DNA of 64,000 nucleotides from Skeletonema tropicum (Eukaryota; Bacillariophyta; Thalassiosirophyceae; Thalassiosirales; Thalassiosiraceae), in assembly GCA_037178625.1 (NCBI GenBank), contig CM074142.1, positions 1,302,001 to 1,366,000 of the forward strand. Reading direction: 5' to 3'. The notes beneath the pieces are model-generated. The model had not been told where the DNA came from. It did not search any database and saw only the letters and a list, made by a program, of their open reading frames with translations. The position numbers and the translations under genes are program-made. Shown here piece by piece: positions 41,770 to 51,221 of this stretch. How positions within the stretch are numbered: the first letter of the stretch is position 1; every line of letters starts with the position of its first letter.

Positions 41770-42198
41770 ATGGACGACAACATCACCTCTCTGCAGCAGG
41801 CGAAATATGCCTTTGCAAAAGAGAATAACATAGAACCATGCACAAATGATAAATGCGGCTTTTCTGGGTGCACTTGTGGAAAGAAGTGAGTAAATAGGAG
41901 CACTGTGTTTGAAATATGAGAATGAGAACGGGTAGGTACCCACATCAAAAAGATATTGCGCCCCAATAATTTCTTCCGACATCTCATACTCTTAAAAAGT
42001 CAAATGAACTCCTCACCAACTAATGTCCCTTTTCTTCCGCACACAAAATACTTACATTCCTGATTCTATTATTTATGAACGTAAAGATGTGGCTGCAATG
42101 TGATCGCTACTTCAGAAATGTTTGAAACATGTGACCCGTGCGCTGAATTCAAGCGCAAGAAGGCGGCCGAGAATGCATGCAAGGCGAGGGAAGCATAG
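41770..42198 (+). CDS. Metallothionein-like Cys-rich small protein (2 exons, 75 aa)
   Basis: Found by splicing: exon 41770-41885 joins exon 42087-42198 in frame over a 201-nt GTGAGT...AAAG intron. The protein starts MDDNITSLQQAKYAFAKE, then carries nine Cys, clustered as C-x4-C-x4-C-x-C-x3-C-x-C across the splice (KCGFSGCTCG then KCGCNV), followed by TCDPC and one late Cys. CTCGKKCGC-like clusters are typical of thiolate metal-binding proteins. Inference: binds Zn, Cu or Cd, or is a small zinc-structured protein. The same intron phase and the exact restoration of KCGC argue the model is right. Neither exon stands out alone because of its size. Confidence 0.7.
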
Positions 42199-42430
42199 AG
42201 ATATGGTAGCATCTGAATTTGGTTTCTCCTAGATGATATCAACAATCTTCACCTACGCCAAAAATAGCTCAGTCGTTATGTAGGAGATCCGGAATTAAGA
42301 GTTTCACACTGTCGCAAAAGTAGTGAGAGATAAGCATCAGCGCACTCTATTGAAAATTGAGAATAGGGATCTATTATATTTATATATGAGACAAATACTC
42401 ACAAATCGACACCTCTTTGTAAAAATTTCT

Positions 42431-44824
42431 TCATTTCTTTGAAGCTCCAGCCCTCTTTGCTTTGGGCTTTGCACGAGGTCTCTTCGACTTGGTCTTTTTC
42501 ACACTTGGTGCCAAGGCCAAAGGGATGGATTCGGTCACTGCTGCTGCTGGTGCATTCTTCTTCGGGAGTGGTGCTACCTCTGCAACTAAAGGATTGGTAT
42601 CCTCCTCCAACTTTTGCAAAGTGGCTACCTCAGTGAAAGCAGTAGTGTCCTCCTTGACGCCAACATCTCCCTCATCATCGTCAAAGAGATGATCAAAATT
42701 GCGTTCCATCATTGTTGCAGCAGTAGTATCCTCCTTGACACCAACCTCACCAACCATATTATCCTCTTCCTTTTTACTAACACTACCACCATCCACCAAA
42801 CTCGGACTGACCCGACTAATCGGTGTGACACTGTCCGGAATCTCCAATCCATCCCCAAACACACTCAAATCCAACTTCAATTTACTCTTGGGATCCAATG
42901 CCATATCCACTAATTTACCATTCTTCCGCGATTCCAATTTATACTTGCATTTCAACTGACTCCTCGTCCTCCCCTCCAAGAACATTTGCATCATACTAAA
43001 ATCAGTCCCACATTGACGTAACGCCCGATAGAACGACTTGGTCTCTTCGGCGGTCCATCGTTTGGACTTGGCACGTGGTTTGGTAACGTAGGAATCGTAC
43101 CGGGCGTTGATGGCACCTAATTGGGTGGGAGTTTCGTCTTCGACGACTGTGCCACCGAATTCTTTGTCGATTTGATCGGTGGATTTTCGTGTGTCGGGGT
43201 GGGAGAGGAGGGATTTTTGGGAAATGACAATTTCACCGTCGATTATTTCGACTTGTGGTCCTTCGGGTTCGGGTTCGGGTTCAGGAGGAGCAGGAGCAGC
43301 AGCAGCAGCGGCAGCGGTGGGTTCGGGGACGGTTGCAGTGTTGTCGGTAGTTGCTGTCTCGGTGGGTTGAGCTGTTGATGCTGCTGCCTCTGTGATTTCC
43401 TTGTCCTTCTCAGCCTCCTTTCCCACCTCTTCTTCGTCACTCTTCTTCTTCTTCTTCTTCCTTTCCTTTGGAAACTTGGAACAAAAACTTTTAAGTGTTA
43501 CCGCAGTAGCCTTGGGTGCAGCTGCCGACGATGCTGCTTCACCCTCTTGATTCTTCGCAGCATCATTCAAACTTGCAGTACCAACATCAGCAGCAGCAGC
43601 AGCAGCAGCACCACCATCCTTCTTCTTCTTTGTTCCACTCTTGTCATCATCCTCCCCCTCCTCTTCCACCACAATCTCCTCTTCCTCCTCATCATCATCC
43701 TCATTACTCTTCATGCCCCTCACCGTCGCATTATGCCCAGCACTCTCATTACTATAATAATACGATAAAAAATTGGTATGTTCCATTGACAATGGTTGAT
43801 CCTGCGGTACTCGTGATGAAAATGTGAGAAGGTTGGCTGCTCTTCTTTCATTGTTCCTCCTCCTATTGTTCTCGTCGTCGTTTTCATTATTATTTGTAGT
43901 AGTAGTCACAGCAGTAGTAGTGTCGGTGGTGGTAGAGGCACCACCACCAAACTCTTTTTCAAATGCAGTCATCATCCCATCATCATCTTCTTCTTGCTCG
44001 CCCTCCCTCTGTTGCTGCTGCCCCAACGATAATGATGATTGTCCTCCTCCCATGGCAGCAGCAGCTAATTCCACTTGAGTTAATAAATCAGTAGTAGTAG
44101 TAGGATTGTTGGTAGTAGACTGATTGGTTTCGATTAATGCAGCGGCTGCTTCTGCTGCCAAGAGAAGAGTGTCTTCTTCCATAACATTGGTGTTGTCTAG
44201 AGGAGGTGCCATGGCTGAATTATTATTCACTGCGTTATTATTTGTCGTTGCAGTGGTCGTGGTTGTTGCTGTTCCAGCAGCTCGTTGCTGAATTGGATTG
44301 GCAAGAATGACCTTCTTCTTTTTGGGTGGTATTGGTTTTTTGATAATTTTTTTTGGTGCTTTTTTCTTCTTGGTGATTAATGGTAGAGCTCCTGCTACTG
44401 CGACCGTCTTGGCAGTGGCGGTGCTGGTGGTGGTTGGTTGTATTGTGGCGGGCAGTGATTCATTATTGGTGGCAGTAGTTTTATCAGCAGTGGTGACAAC
44501 ATTCGTAGTATTCTGTGACACATCATGGACATCATTATTATCCTCCTCGTTAGTAGTTGTAGTATTGTCGATGCTAGCGGCAGCCTCCTTTGACACATCA
44601 TTTATCAACAACTCGGAATTATTATTATCCACCGCAGTCTCTTCATGCGTATTGTCAGTATTATTCAATCGAGCAGCCGCAGGAGGTGCAATATCCACAG
44701 CAGCAGCGGCAGGGGGAGGAGCAGCCGGTCGTTTCTTCTTGGCCGCAGAAGCGTTGGGAATTGCACGGGGACGTTTCTTTTTCTTTTTGGTTGATGTTGC
44801 TTTTGGTGGGATTACGGGGAGCAT
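42431..44824 (-). CDS. BDP1: TFIIIB subunit BDP1 (SANT/Myb domain)
   Basis: A 797-aa single exon. The diagnostic segment is the extended SANT domain at about 585-650: KRWTAEETKSFYRALRQCG, TDFSMMQMFLEGRTRSQLKC, KYKLESRKN. GTDFSMM followed by R-x-R-x-Q-x-K is the signature of BDP1/TFC5 rather than of other Myb proteins. The first ~530 residues and the C-terminus are low-complexity Ala/Thr/Asn/Lys/Glu. Family knowledge: BDP1 joins TBP and BRF1 on U6, tRNA and 5S promoters to recruit RNA polymerase III. The C-terminal VGVKEDTTA repeats (two or three copies) look like slippage. A nuclear signal is likely in the KKKKKRPRA tract. Confidence 0.85.
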   Translation of the reverse strand: MLPVIPPKATSTKKKKKRPRAIPNASAAKKKRPAAPPPAAAAVDIAPPAAARLNNTDNTHEETAVDNNNSELLINDVSKEAAASIDNTTTTNEEDNNDVHDVSQNTTNVVTTADKTTATNNESLPATIQPTTTSTATAKTVAVAGALPLITKKKKAPKKIIKKPIPPKKKKVILANPIQQRAAGTATTTTTATTNNNAVNNNSAMAPPLDNTNVMEEDTLLLAAEAAAALIETNQSTTNNPTTTTDLLTQVELAAAAMGGGQSSLSLGQQQQREGEQEEDDDGMMTAFEKEFGGGASTTTDTTTAVTTTTNNNENDDENNRRRNNERRAANLLTFSSRVPQDQPLSMEHTNFLSYYYSNESAGHNATVRGMKSNEDDDEEEEEIVVEEEGEDDDKSGTKKKKDGGAAAAAAADVGTASLNDAAKNQEGEAASSAAAPKATAVTLKSFCSKFPKERKKKKKKSDEEEVGKEAEKDKEITEAAASTAQPTETATTDNTATVPEPTAAAAAAAPAPPEPEPEPEGPQVEIIDGEIVISQKSLLSHPDTRKSTDQIDKEFGGTVVEDETPTQLGAINARYDSYVTKPRAKSKRWTAEETKSFYRALRQCGTDFSMMQMFLEGRTRSQLKCKYKLESRKNGKLVDMALDPKSKLKLDLSVFGDGLEIPDSVTPISRVSPSLVDGGSVSKKEEDNMVGEVGVKEDTTAATMMERNFDHLFDDDEGDVGVKEDTTAFTEVATLQKLEEDTNPLVAEVAPLPKKNAPAAAVTESIPLALAPSVKKTKSKRPRAKPKAKRAGASKK

Positions 44825-46122
44825 GATTGATGGGATGATGATGGTGTTTTGTTGGCAGTTTATGTGGTTGTATTTGATGTGTGTATTGGCGGCGTGTCGT
44901 CAGTGGTGTAGGGAGTTTATGTTCATCGTGATATGTCCGTTTTGAGTTTTGAAAAAATTTGAAATATTTGTGATGGAAATTGACTAAATTCAAATGACAG
45001 TTCGACTGTGTCATGAGCACCCACCCTACATAGGATCTTCAGACACCTGTCTGAGTCACTTGCAGAGTCCCTCTGAAGAGGACTCCCATGTATGACAGAA
45101 GACCTTATTTATGGTGATGAGCACCGCCCCCGCAAACCGCGACTAAACTTCTCACTTCTCCTCTATTGTCGTCATTGTGTTCGCTATTGTCGTCATTGTT
45201 CATTGTTCATTGCGATTACAATCAATCCCTTGCGACAGTAACAGAGCTGTAGCATTAAGCACATTACTTTACCTCACTGCTGCTTGCTCCAATCATGTTG
45301 GTAGTGGTAGAATACGATGACTAAGATGACGACTCGAGGAGGGGGGGGAGGACGAGGAGGTGATACGCAGCTAACACCAACATGGATCAGGTGACTGGTT
45401 CAACATCTGCCCCCTCTCATCCATCTAAGTATGCCTGTGCCCTGCGCTAGTCTTCCGACACGTGCAAGTCCCTCTTCAAACAGCCCTCAATGAAGAACGT
45501 GTGCCAAAGAATGAGTCTATGTCATAACAGCCTCTGTCGAAAGCAAAAGTAACCTTTACCAGCTGCTGTTCTCATGAGTCCTCACAAAGTTGAAGTTGAT
45601 TGCTTTTGTTGAGGGGGAAGTCTACGATCAATTTTGATGATAGTTCGGGTCTGTTTCGTACTTATTCTTGATAGAGACGGAAGTAAGTGAGTCAAAGCTG
45701 TACGAACTGATAAGGCGTGCAATCCAAGTAATCTGGATATAACGATGTAACAAGAGAGCAGCCGAATTAATCCTCGTAGAAATCACCAATCCAAATGAAA
45801 ATGCAATGCATCCATTAGCATCTTTCGCATGCCTTTGCCTCTCTGTGGAGCTGAATGTGATTTGCGATTGACCCCCGTCTCTACCTATCTTGAGATGTAT
45901 AGCGATACTTATACTTATCCGATCCGGCGAGAGGCAGGAGACTTATTAACCTTTTGCATGCATGATGAAGGAATGAGATTGAGATTGTGAGCATTGTTCT
46001 GATGCAGTAATGGCCGAACTCTTCAACGTCAAGCTACAGCTACAGTAGTGGACCATAATATACAATACCATTACGTCTGAAATTTCTATTACACTACTTT
46101 TGTTACGGTTAGAGTACATCGA
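44825..46122. other. Intergenic region
   Basis: About 1.3 kb. It includes the BDP1 promoter side, a GAGGGGGGGGAGGACGAGG purine tract near 45339, and at 45595-45720 a partial duplicate of the 5' region of the next gene. No intact gene was recognised. Confidence 0.45.
45595..45720 (-). pseudogene. Duplicated 5' fragment of the VRFA-family gene
   Basis: GAGGGGGAAGTCTACGATC followed by AATTTTGATGATAG, and AGTCAAAGCTGTACGA further on, match 46553-46660, the start and upstream region of the gene at 46123-46590. The rest of the coding region is absent, so this is a truncated duplicate carrying promoter and first codons. Confidence 0.6.
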
Positions 46123-46590
46123 TTACAATGTACTCGATTCCACAGATTGCCTGTGAAGCTGACCGAGCTTCCTTGCTCTCAATACGGCCCTCCTTGTCTC
46201 GGCTGAAGAGGCAAGAGCAATATCCTCAGCCCTCAAACTTGCACTTGCAGACGGCCCCTGTATCGCCTGCACTGAGAGAACTGCACGTACGCATCGACGT
46301 CTGCAAGCCTCCACGTCGAGCACACAGGCGGGTGTGAGAAGATGAGCAATACCAATACAGAAGCCGCTATCTTCTTTGGACGCCGGATCACTTCCACGAG
46401 CTCGGAATTGGAGGACGTCTTGCTTGATGTTTCGTTTCATTGAGTTGTATTCTGCCTTGGTGTACCACAGCTCGCTTTTGTTTTTGTCATCGTGCCTAGG
46501 AACAATATGAAGCTGTGCTGTTTTGGCAAATCGCACATGCGCGTGGTTGCGTTGGAGGGGGAAGTCTACGATCAATTCTGACGACAACAT
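46123..46590 (-). CDS. Small diatom protein, VRFA/WY-motif family, member 2
   Basis: 155 aa from the ATG at 46590 (MLSSELIVDFPLQRNHAHVR). It shares with 39897-40355 the motif VRFAKTAQLHIVPRHDD and then ELWYTKAEYNSMKRNIKQDV followed by a helical region starting LQFR. The rest (LTPACVLDVEACRRRCVRAV; SSAETRRAVLRARKLGQLHR) is helical and Arg-rich. No catalytic residues are obvious. The Trp-Tyr plus basic pattern is shared between the two proteins although overall identity is low. Function unknown. The upstream sequence is partly duplicated 1 kb away. Confidence 0.65.
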   Translation of the reverse strand: MLSSELIVDFPLQRNHAHVRFAKTAQLHIVPRHDDKNKSELWYTKAEYNSMKRNIKQDVLQFRARGSDPASKEDSGFCIGIAHLLTPACVLDVEACRRRCVRAVLSVQAIQGPSASASLRAEDIALASSAETRRAVLRARKLGQLHRQSVESSTL

Positions 46591-46964
46591 GTTCGTGTTC
46601 TGTTTTTTGTATTTTTGAGATATGAGAAGATGATGTGATAAGTCAAAGCTGTACGAGCTGAGCAAGCGCTGCAGATGTACAAGAGAAAGGAGAGGGCTTG
46701 AGCCTTAGGGAAGTATCTTTACAAGGCCTTGCTTCTCACAAATCTTGTAGCTTGCTGAGAAGCCGCATGCTGAATGAAGTTGAATCGTTTGATCGCGGGT
46801 TTGTATGATCGCGGGTTTGTAGATATGTTAATGCCAGGTTGACCTCATGGTCCCGCTTGGCCTCCTTGAAAGCACTTTTATGCTAGAATGTACGATAGGT
46901 ACGATACTTTTCCAGATTGCGAACTCCCTTTCATCAAAATCACGAACTCAGCTACTTGCTACTA
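46591..46964. other. Upstream region of VRFA member 2
   Basis: About 370 bp, part of it duplicated at 45600-45720. GATCGCGGGTTTGTA occurs twice in tandem near 46792-46818. No gene. Confidence 0.4.
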
Positions 46965-47321
46965 CTCCCTCTGTCCCACAAAAAAGTAGATACTTATCTG
47001 ATTTCATTTGGCTTAAATTTCATCAATTTTCGTCGAGGAATTTGCTATTGCACACCGTTGGAAAGCTTATTTCACGGCGGTTACGATTGAATAGAGGTTG
47101 GATGTTGTTAAGCGGATATTTGTGTTGTTATTGTGATAAAAGGGGATGAGTTAACCTTAAATATACCACTGAGGAAACTGAAGTGGAAGAAGGAGGGGAG
47201 GAAGGGGGCCTCTCGGACAATTGTGTAGGACCTATACAAAGGAATTAGTATTTCTGATATCTACTTTTTTGTGGGACTACGATTAACTTCAAATATCTAC
47301 TTTTTTGTGGGACAGAGGGAG
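46965..47321. mobile_element. Stowaway-like MITE (357 bp)
   Basis: CTCCCTCTGTCCCACAAAA at the left end (46965) and its inverse ending at 47321, each flanked by TA (46963-46964, 47322-47323). TA duplication plus CTCCCTC-type ends are the classic Stowaway signature of Tc1/mariner-related MITEs. The right end carries an extra copy of the AAAAAGTAGATA inverse (near 47260). The interior has no convincing gene. Confidence 0.85.
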
Positions 47322-47611
47322 TAGCTTGCGGACGGACGGATAATCTTCCCGTGGTTCAATTTTTTGTTGACTGCTTGAGCGATGTTGCATAAAGGGACCC
47401 CCCCTCCAAATCACAGCCTAGCCAAAATATTATACCCCCTACCGGTTTCTACTAGAAAGTACTAGGGAATTAGTATGAGAGTAAAGCGAATGCTGTATGG
47501 CAAGCCAAAATTTTTATACCCCCGGGTATAGTTCGCGGAGGATCGTCACCCAATCCAACTCCAACCAACATGAAAATGCTGATCTATGCTAATATTTTAT
47601 AATAATGGCCA
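47322..47611. other. Upstream region of the Cys-rich gene
   Basis: About 290 bp. The motif AGCCAAAATATTATACCCCC near 47411 recurs as AGCCAAAATTTTTATACCCC near 47503, possibly promoter elements or a degraded repeat. Confidence 0.35.
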
Positions 47612-49045
47612 ATGGCATACCGAACAAGAAGCCATTACAATGAGAGAGTTCGGAGGGGAGGCCCCACCGATGCTCCGTCTCAAAGCACCTGTCTCATAAA
47701 TGATCTTCTTCCAGGAGGAATGTTGAAGGAGGTTGCTAACTATTTACAAGCGCCATCGAGAATTCTTTTTGCAATAGCCATCACTCCTCCCATTATTGGT
47801 AGTCCGTATGACATCATTATGTCTCGACGCCGACGTGGAGCTGGTCACTCATCAGTTGCAGGCGATGACTGGCACACTCTTGATTTTGGTGATATAGAAG
47901 AGGAGCTGGCGGCAAAGCTCTCCGACGATGACATAAGAAAGGCGTTGTTGCATATCGATGCCGCCAACAAAGTTAAGAGATTGCGGCTGACTAATTGTGT
48001 CAACATCACCGGCTCAGGATTGTCACCGCTTCTAGGTAGTACTTCAATTGAACAAATTGATCTGAGTCTCGTCGGGGCACACAAGTTACCCCAGCTTGTT
48101 CCTGAGCCGGCTCTTTCAAACAAAATGGTACTTCCCATTCTTCACAGTATAATCAGCCAAGAGAGTAATTCACTCAAGCATATACAATTCCCTCACCTTT
48201 GGCGCAAAGAACCTTATTCCTTTCGGTTCAATGAATTCCTTGAGCGTTATGATAAAATGTTAGAGAATAGTGCAATGGCTTGCTGCGGCACTCGCCTTGG
48301 TAATGGATTGATTCTCTTTTCTGAAGCTTGGTATGGAATTCAAGATTGGACATGCAGTGAATGCACAAAGTATTACTGTTACGAATGCACTGATAAAGAT
48401 GGCATTGAGATACTGCACTTCTGTCAAACGTGTGAACGAAATTATTGCACATCATGTGCGGCGATGGTTCAGTGCAGCACTTGTAGTGACTTCTTGTGTG
48501 TGGATTGTGTACCTCATATTGCTTGTCCGAACTCCACTTGTAGTAATGAGTTGATTTGTATAGACTGTCGCGAGGAATGCGATGAGTGCAAAAAGAGCTG
48601 GTGCTACAGTTGTATGGATTGCGAACTTTGTGGAGATTGCTTTAGAGCATGCTGCAGATCTTGCTCTGATAAGGAGGGGGTAAATGGAGTGTTCGGGTGC
48701 GATGTTTGTTTTTTGACTCTCTGTGACGATTGCCGCATTAAGGGATGCAAAAGCGGAGAGAACAATTGCAACGATTGCGTAAATATTATTTCGACCAAAC
48801 TTTTGGAGGAGAATAAAAAGATGCAGGCTCAAATAAGCAGCTTGAGGGACGAAAACAAAAGAATGAAGAATTCATTGCAGGCGAATAAGAAGATGCAGAT
48901 TAATAACAAAGAACTGAGGGACGAAATCAAAAGATTGAAACACGCAAACAAGTCACTATGGGAGCAAAACACATATTTGGGTGGCGAAGTAGAAGAATTA
49001 ACGCAGAAAATGGATACGATAAGAATGCTGGCGAGTTCGTTCTAG
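47612..49045 (+). CDS. Cys-rich zinc-binding protein with N-terminal F-box/LRR-like region (477 aa)
   Basis: Single exon. Residues ~28-57 (INDLLPGGMLKEVANYLQAP) resemble an F-box-like helix. About 110-165 is LRR-like (VKRLRLTNCVNITGSGLSPL; IEQIDLSLV). Residues ~220-390 hold roughly 40 Cys arranged as repeated C-x2-C pairs (DWTCSECTKYYCYECT, FCQTCERNYCTSCA, CRSCSDKEG) with Asp/Glu between them, which suggests several RING/B-box/TRASH-like zinc fingers. The C-terminus (~395-470) is a coiled coil (KMQAQISSLRDENKRMK). The arrangement would suit an E3-ligase adaptor, but that is inference. A decayed relative lies at 61755-63036, so this belongs to a local gene family. Confidence 0.65.
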   Translation: MAYRTRSHYNERVRRGGPTDAPSQSTCLINDLLPGGMLKEVANYLQAPSRILFAIAITPPIIGSPYDIIMSRRRRGAGHSSVAGDDWHTLDFGDIEEELAAKLSDDDIRKALLHIDAANKVKRLRLTNCVNITGSGLSPLLGSTSIEQIDLSLVGAHKLPQLVPEPALSNKMVLPILHSIISQESNSLKHIQFPHLWRKEPYSFRFNEFLERYDKMLENSAMACCGTRLGNGLILFSEAWYGIQDWTCSECTKYYCYECTDKDGIEILHFCQTCERNYCTSCAAMVQCSTCSDFLCVDCVPHIACPNSTCSNELICIDCREECDECKKSWCYSCMDCELCGDCFRACCRSCSDKEGVNGVFGCDVCFLTLCDDCRIKGCKSGENNCNDCVNIISTKLLEENKKMQAQISSLRDENKRMKNSLQANKKMQINNKELRDEIKRLKHANKSLWEQNTYLGGEVEELTQKMDTIRMLASSF

Positions 49046-49177
49046 GTTCCGGCTTGTCGTTTCCTGGGGACAGATTGCTCGTTGTTGATATAGTAGGTCA
49101 ATAATCAATAATAGTATCGGAGCAACCTACTCAATTATAATTACCATCTGTGATTGCTACCTCATAAACCATGCACT

Positions 49178-50817
49178 CTAGCTCACGAATTTGACATGCT
49201 TCACATATTCCACATCCAAAAGCGCCAACTCCAACCCCTTTCTCACCTTATTCGGTCCTCTAAATTCAATCTCCACCACACCAATCGGATCCACACTCAC
49301 CACACGAACCACCCCACCCATGGCAGTAATCGCTTGTGATATCCGCTTAACTTCCACTTGCACTGCCTCCATGGTCAATTCCGTTGGTTTTCCTCCATCC
49401 CCATCCTCATTATCAGGATCAACTTGAATCACTTCACCAAGCCTCTCTTCAAATTTCTCCCTCAGGACACGTTCAATCCCCATTTGCATTGTAACAGTGG
49501 AACTTGCGCAGGATCCACAAGCTCCTTCTAGGACTAGGTAGACATTTCCAGTGTCACTGTCGACATTGTGTACAGCGACGTTGCCCCCGTCGGAGATTAA
49601 GTAGGGACGAACTTCGTCCAAGACCTTGTCGACGTTATCCCTGTTTAGTTCGAGTGGTTGTTGATCTTCAATAGTAGATGTAGCAGCAGCTTTGTCACTT
49701 TCAAATGGAGAAATAATTGTCGAATCATCATTCTTATTATCTGCTGCATCCACAGATGACGAGGTAGTTGTATCCACAAACAATGGAGCAGCAGCAGCAG
49801 CAGCAGGAGAAGAAGATACAGCAGCACGACTCTCTGCCATCATTTGAAGATAATCATCTAAATCATCTTCATCCATGTCTTCATCATCTTCATCAAATTC
49901 ATAATCGTCTCCAACAGTAATTACATTGGAGGGTGATGATTCCTCACGTTGAATTTTGGCAATTTCTCCTCCACCAACCAAAGTCAATACATTCTCCTTT
50001 GCACTGGTGGGACCACCACCACCACCCTCATTCGTATTAACAGTAGTAGCAGCATCCACAGTTCCCATACTATTCAATCTAATCCTCGCCTCCTGCACCC
50101 TCCCTCTCCATCCATTGGCAAAATCTTCCATTGTCGCTTTTTGAGGATACGTGAAGGATAGTGCACGTACATGTGCCGTGTCGTAGTTTGGTGCCTCATT
50201 GGTTAGGACTGAGGAGAGATCTTTGGTAATTCCGATGTGTTGGACGTGTTCCCATCCTTCTCCAGATCTGTAGTATTGTTCGTTTTTGTTGTTGGTGAGT
50301 TTGTGTTTGTTATATATTTCGAAAGTGAATGTGTTGACGATGAAGAACAAAAGTGAGTATTTTATGCATGGAAACGCTCACAATCTAAATGTACATCGTC
50401 AGAGTGGAGGAAGGCAGCACATACAGCATGAAACAAAGAACATGATCACACACTATAACTAACACTCACCCACGCTTATAATCCTTATTCAACAAAGCAT
50501 ACACCGCCGCCACCTTGTGCCCCTTCAGACCCACCATCATAGCTTTCAACGGAAGGACCATTTTACCATTCAAAGTAGGCGCTTTCGAAATACTTTCCGT
50601 TGGAGAGGATGATTCTGCCTCGTCATTGGTTGTGGACTTGAGACCCCAAGAAGAAGAAGTGGCGGCAATGTAGGATGGTTTGTGTGGTGAAAGAAGATGT
50701 TTGTGAGGTGGAGGGAAGTGATTGCTGGACAGCGATTCTGGATGGTGTGAAGGCAACTGTCACGTGGACAGCTGAGTAACTTAGGAGGGTGGAGAGTAGG
50801 TATGATGAGGTCCTCAT
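49178..50817 (-). CDS. NFU: Plastid NFU-type Fe-S scaffold protein (2 exons; leader in a shifted frame)
   Basis: Exons 50470-50817 and 49178-50267 join over a 202-nt GTGAGT...CTACAG intron to give KDYKRG|SGEGWEHVQHIG. The C-terminal NifU-like domain (about 49430-49640) has VLDEVRPYLISDGGNVAV and the metal-binding C-x2-C of EGACGSCASSTV; a second diverged NifU-like segment follows. Between lies an acidic/Ala-rich linker. At 50817 a frame begins MRTSSYLLSTLLSYSAVHV with VTVAFTP, a diatom plastid signal with the Phe cleavage motif. It reaches a stop near 50623, while the mature protein is in another frame. One indel in 50623-50756 would join them. The alternative start is at 50756. Confidence 0.75.
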
Positions 50818-51221
50818 AATATTAATGATGTTATTGGTGAGTTGCTGGCTGTTGTATTATTATTTGATAGGTGGTTGGTGGATAGTGGATATGTAGTGGA
50901 AGTGGATAGGTAGGAATGAGGTTGTGGTCGTGGTGTGATGAGTGATGAAGAGTGATGAGTAGGTACGACAACGTCGGGAGATAGAGTGCGTGGGCATTCT
51001 CTTGTTGGCGGCGCCCACGTGGGCCCGAAAACTTGGATATTCGGGTATTTATCAGCTCAAAATACCCGTAAATGATTGAACATACAACATACACTACCCT
51101 CAAAATGACCGAACCCTCCCCCACCGACCACCGAGCGACTATGGTACAAGTACGTTAGTGGGCACTCCAACACGCCCGAGAGATATGCAACAAGACAGCC
51201 ACATCACAGCATACACATATA
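50818..51221. other. Upstream region of NFU, up to the 1.54-kb element
   Basis: About 400 bp containing the NFU promoter side. A GGTAGGAATG/GTGATGAGTGATGAAG-rich stretch lies near 50905-50960. An open frame on the minus strand here has no coding features. No gene called. Confidence 0.4.

Noticed and set aside
41599..41982. 127-codon minus-strand frame
   Set aside because: Hydrophobic antisense of the spliced metallothionein-like first exon and of a GA repeat.
43121..44945. Several plus-strand frames of 60-215 codons
   Set aside because: Antisense of BDP1 low-complexity codons (Ala/Thr/Asn repeats read as hydrophobic runs).
46847..47149. 100-codon plus frame
   Set aside because: Runs into the left TIR of the Stowaway-like MITE.
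50268..50350. In-frame extension of the second NFU exon (FFIVNTFTFEIYN)
   Set aside because: It is intron read-through: CTACAG at 50268 is a good acceptor and splicing there restores YKRG-SGEGW.
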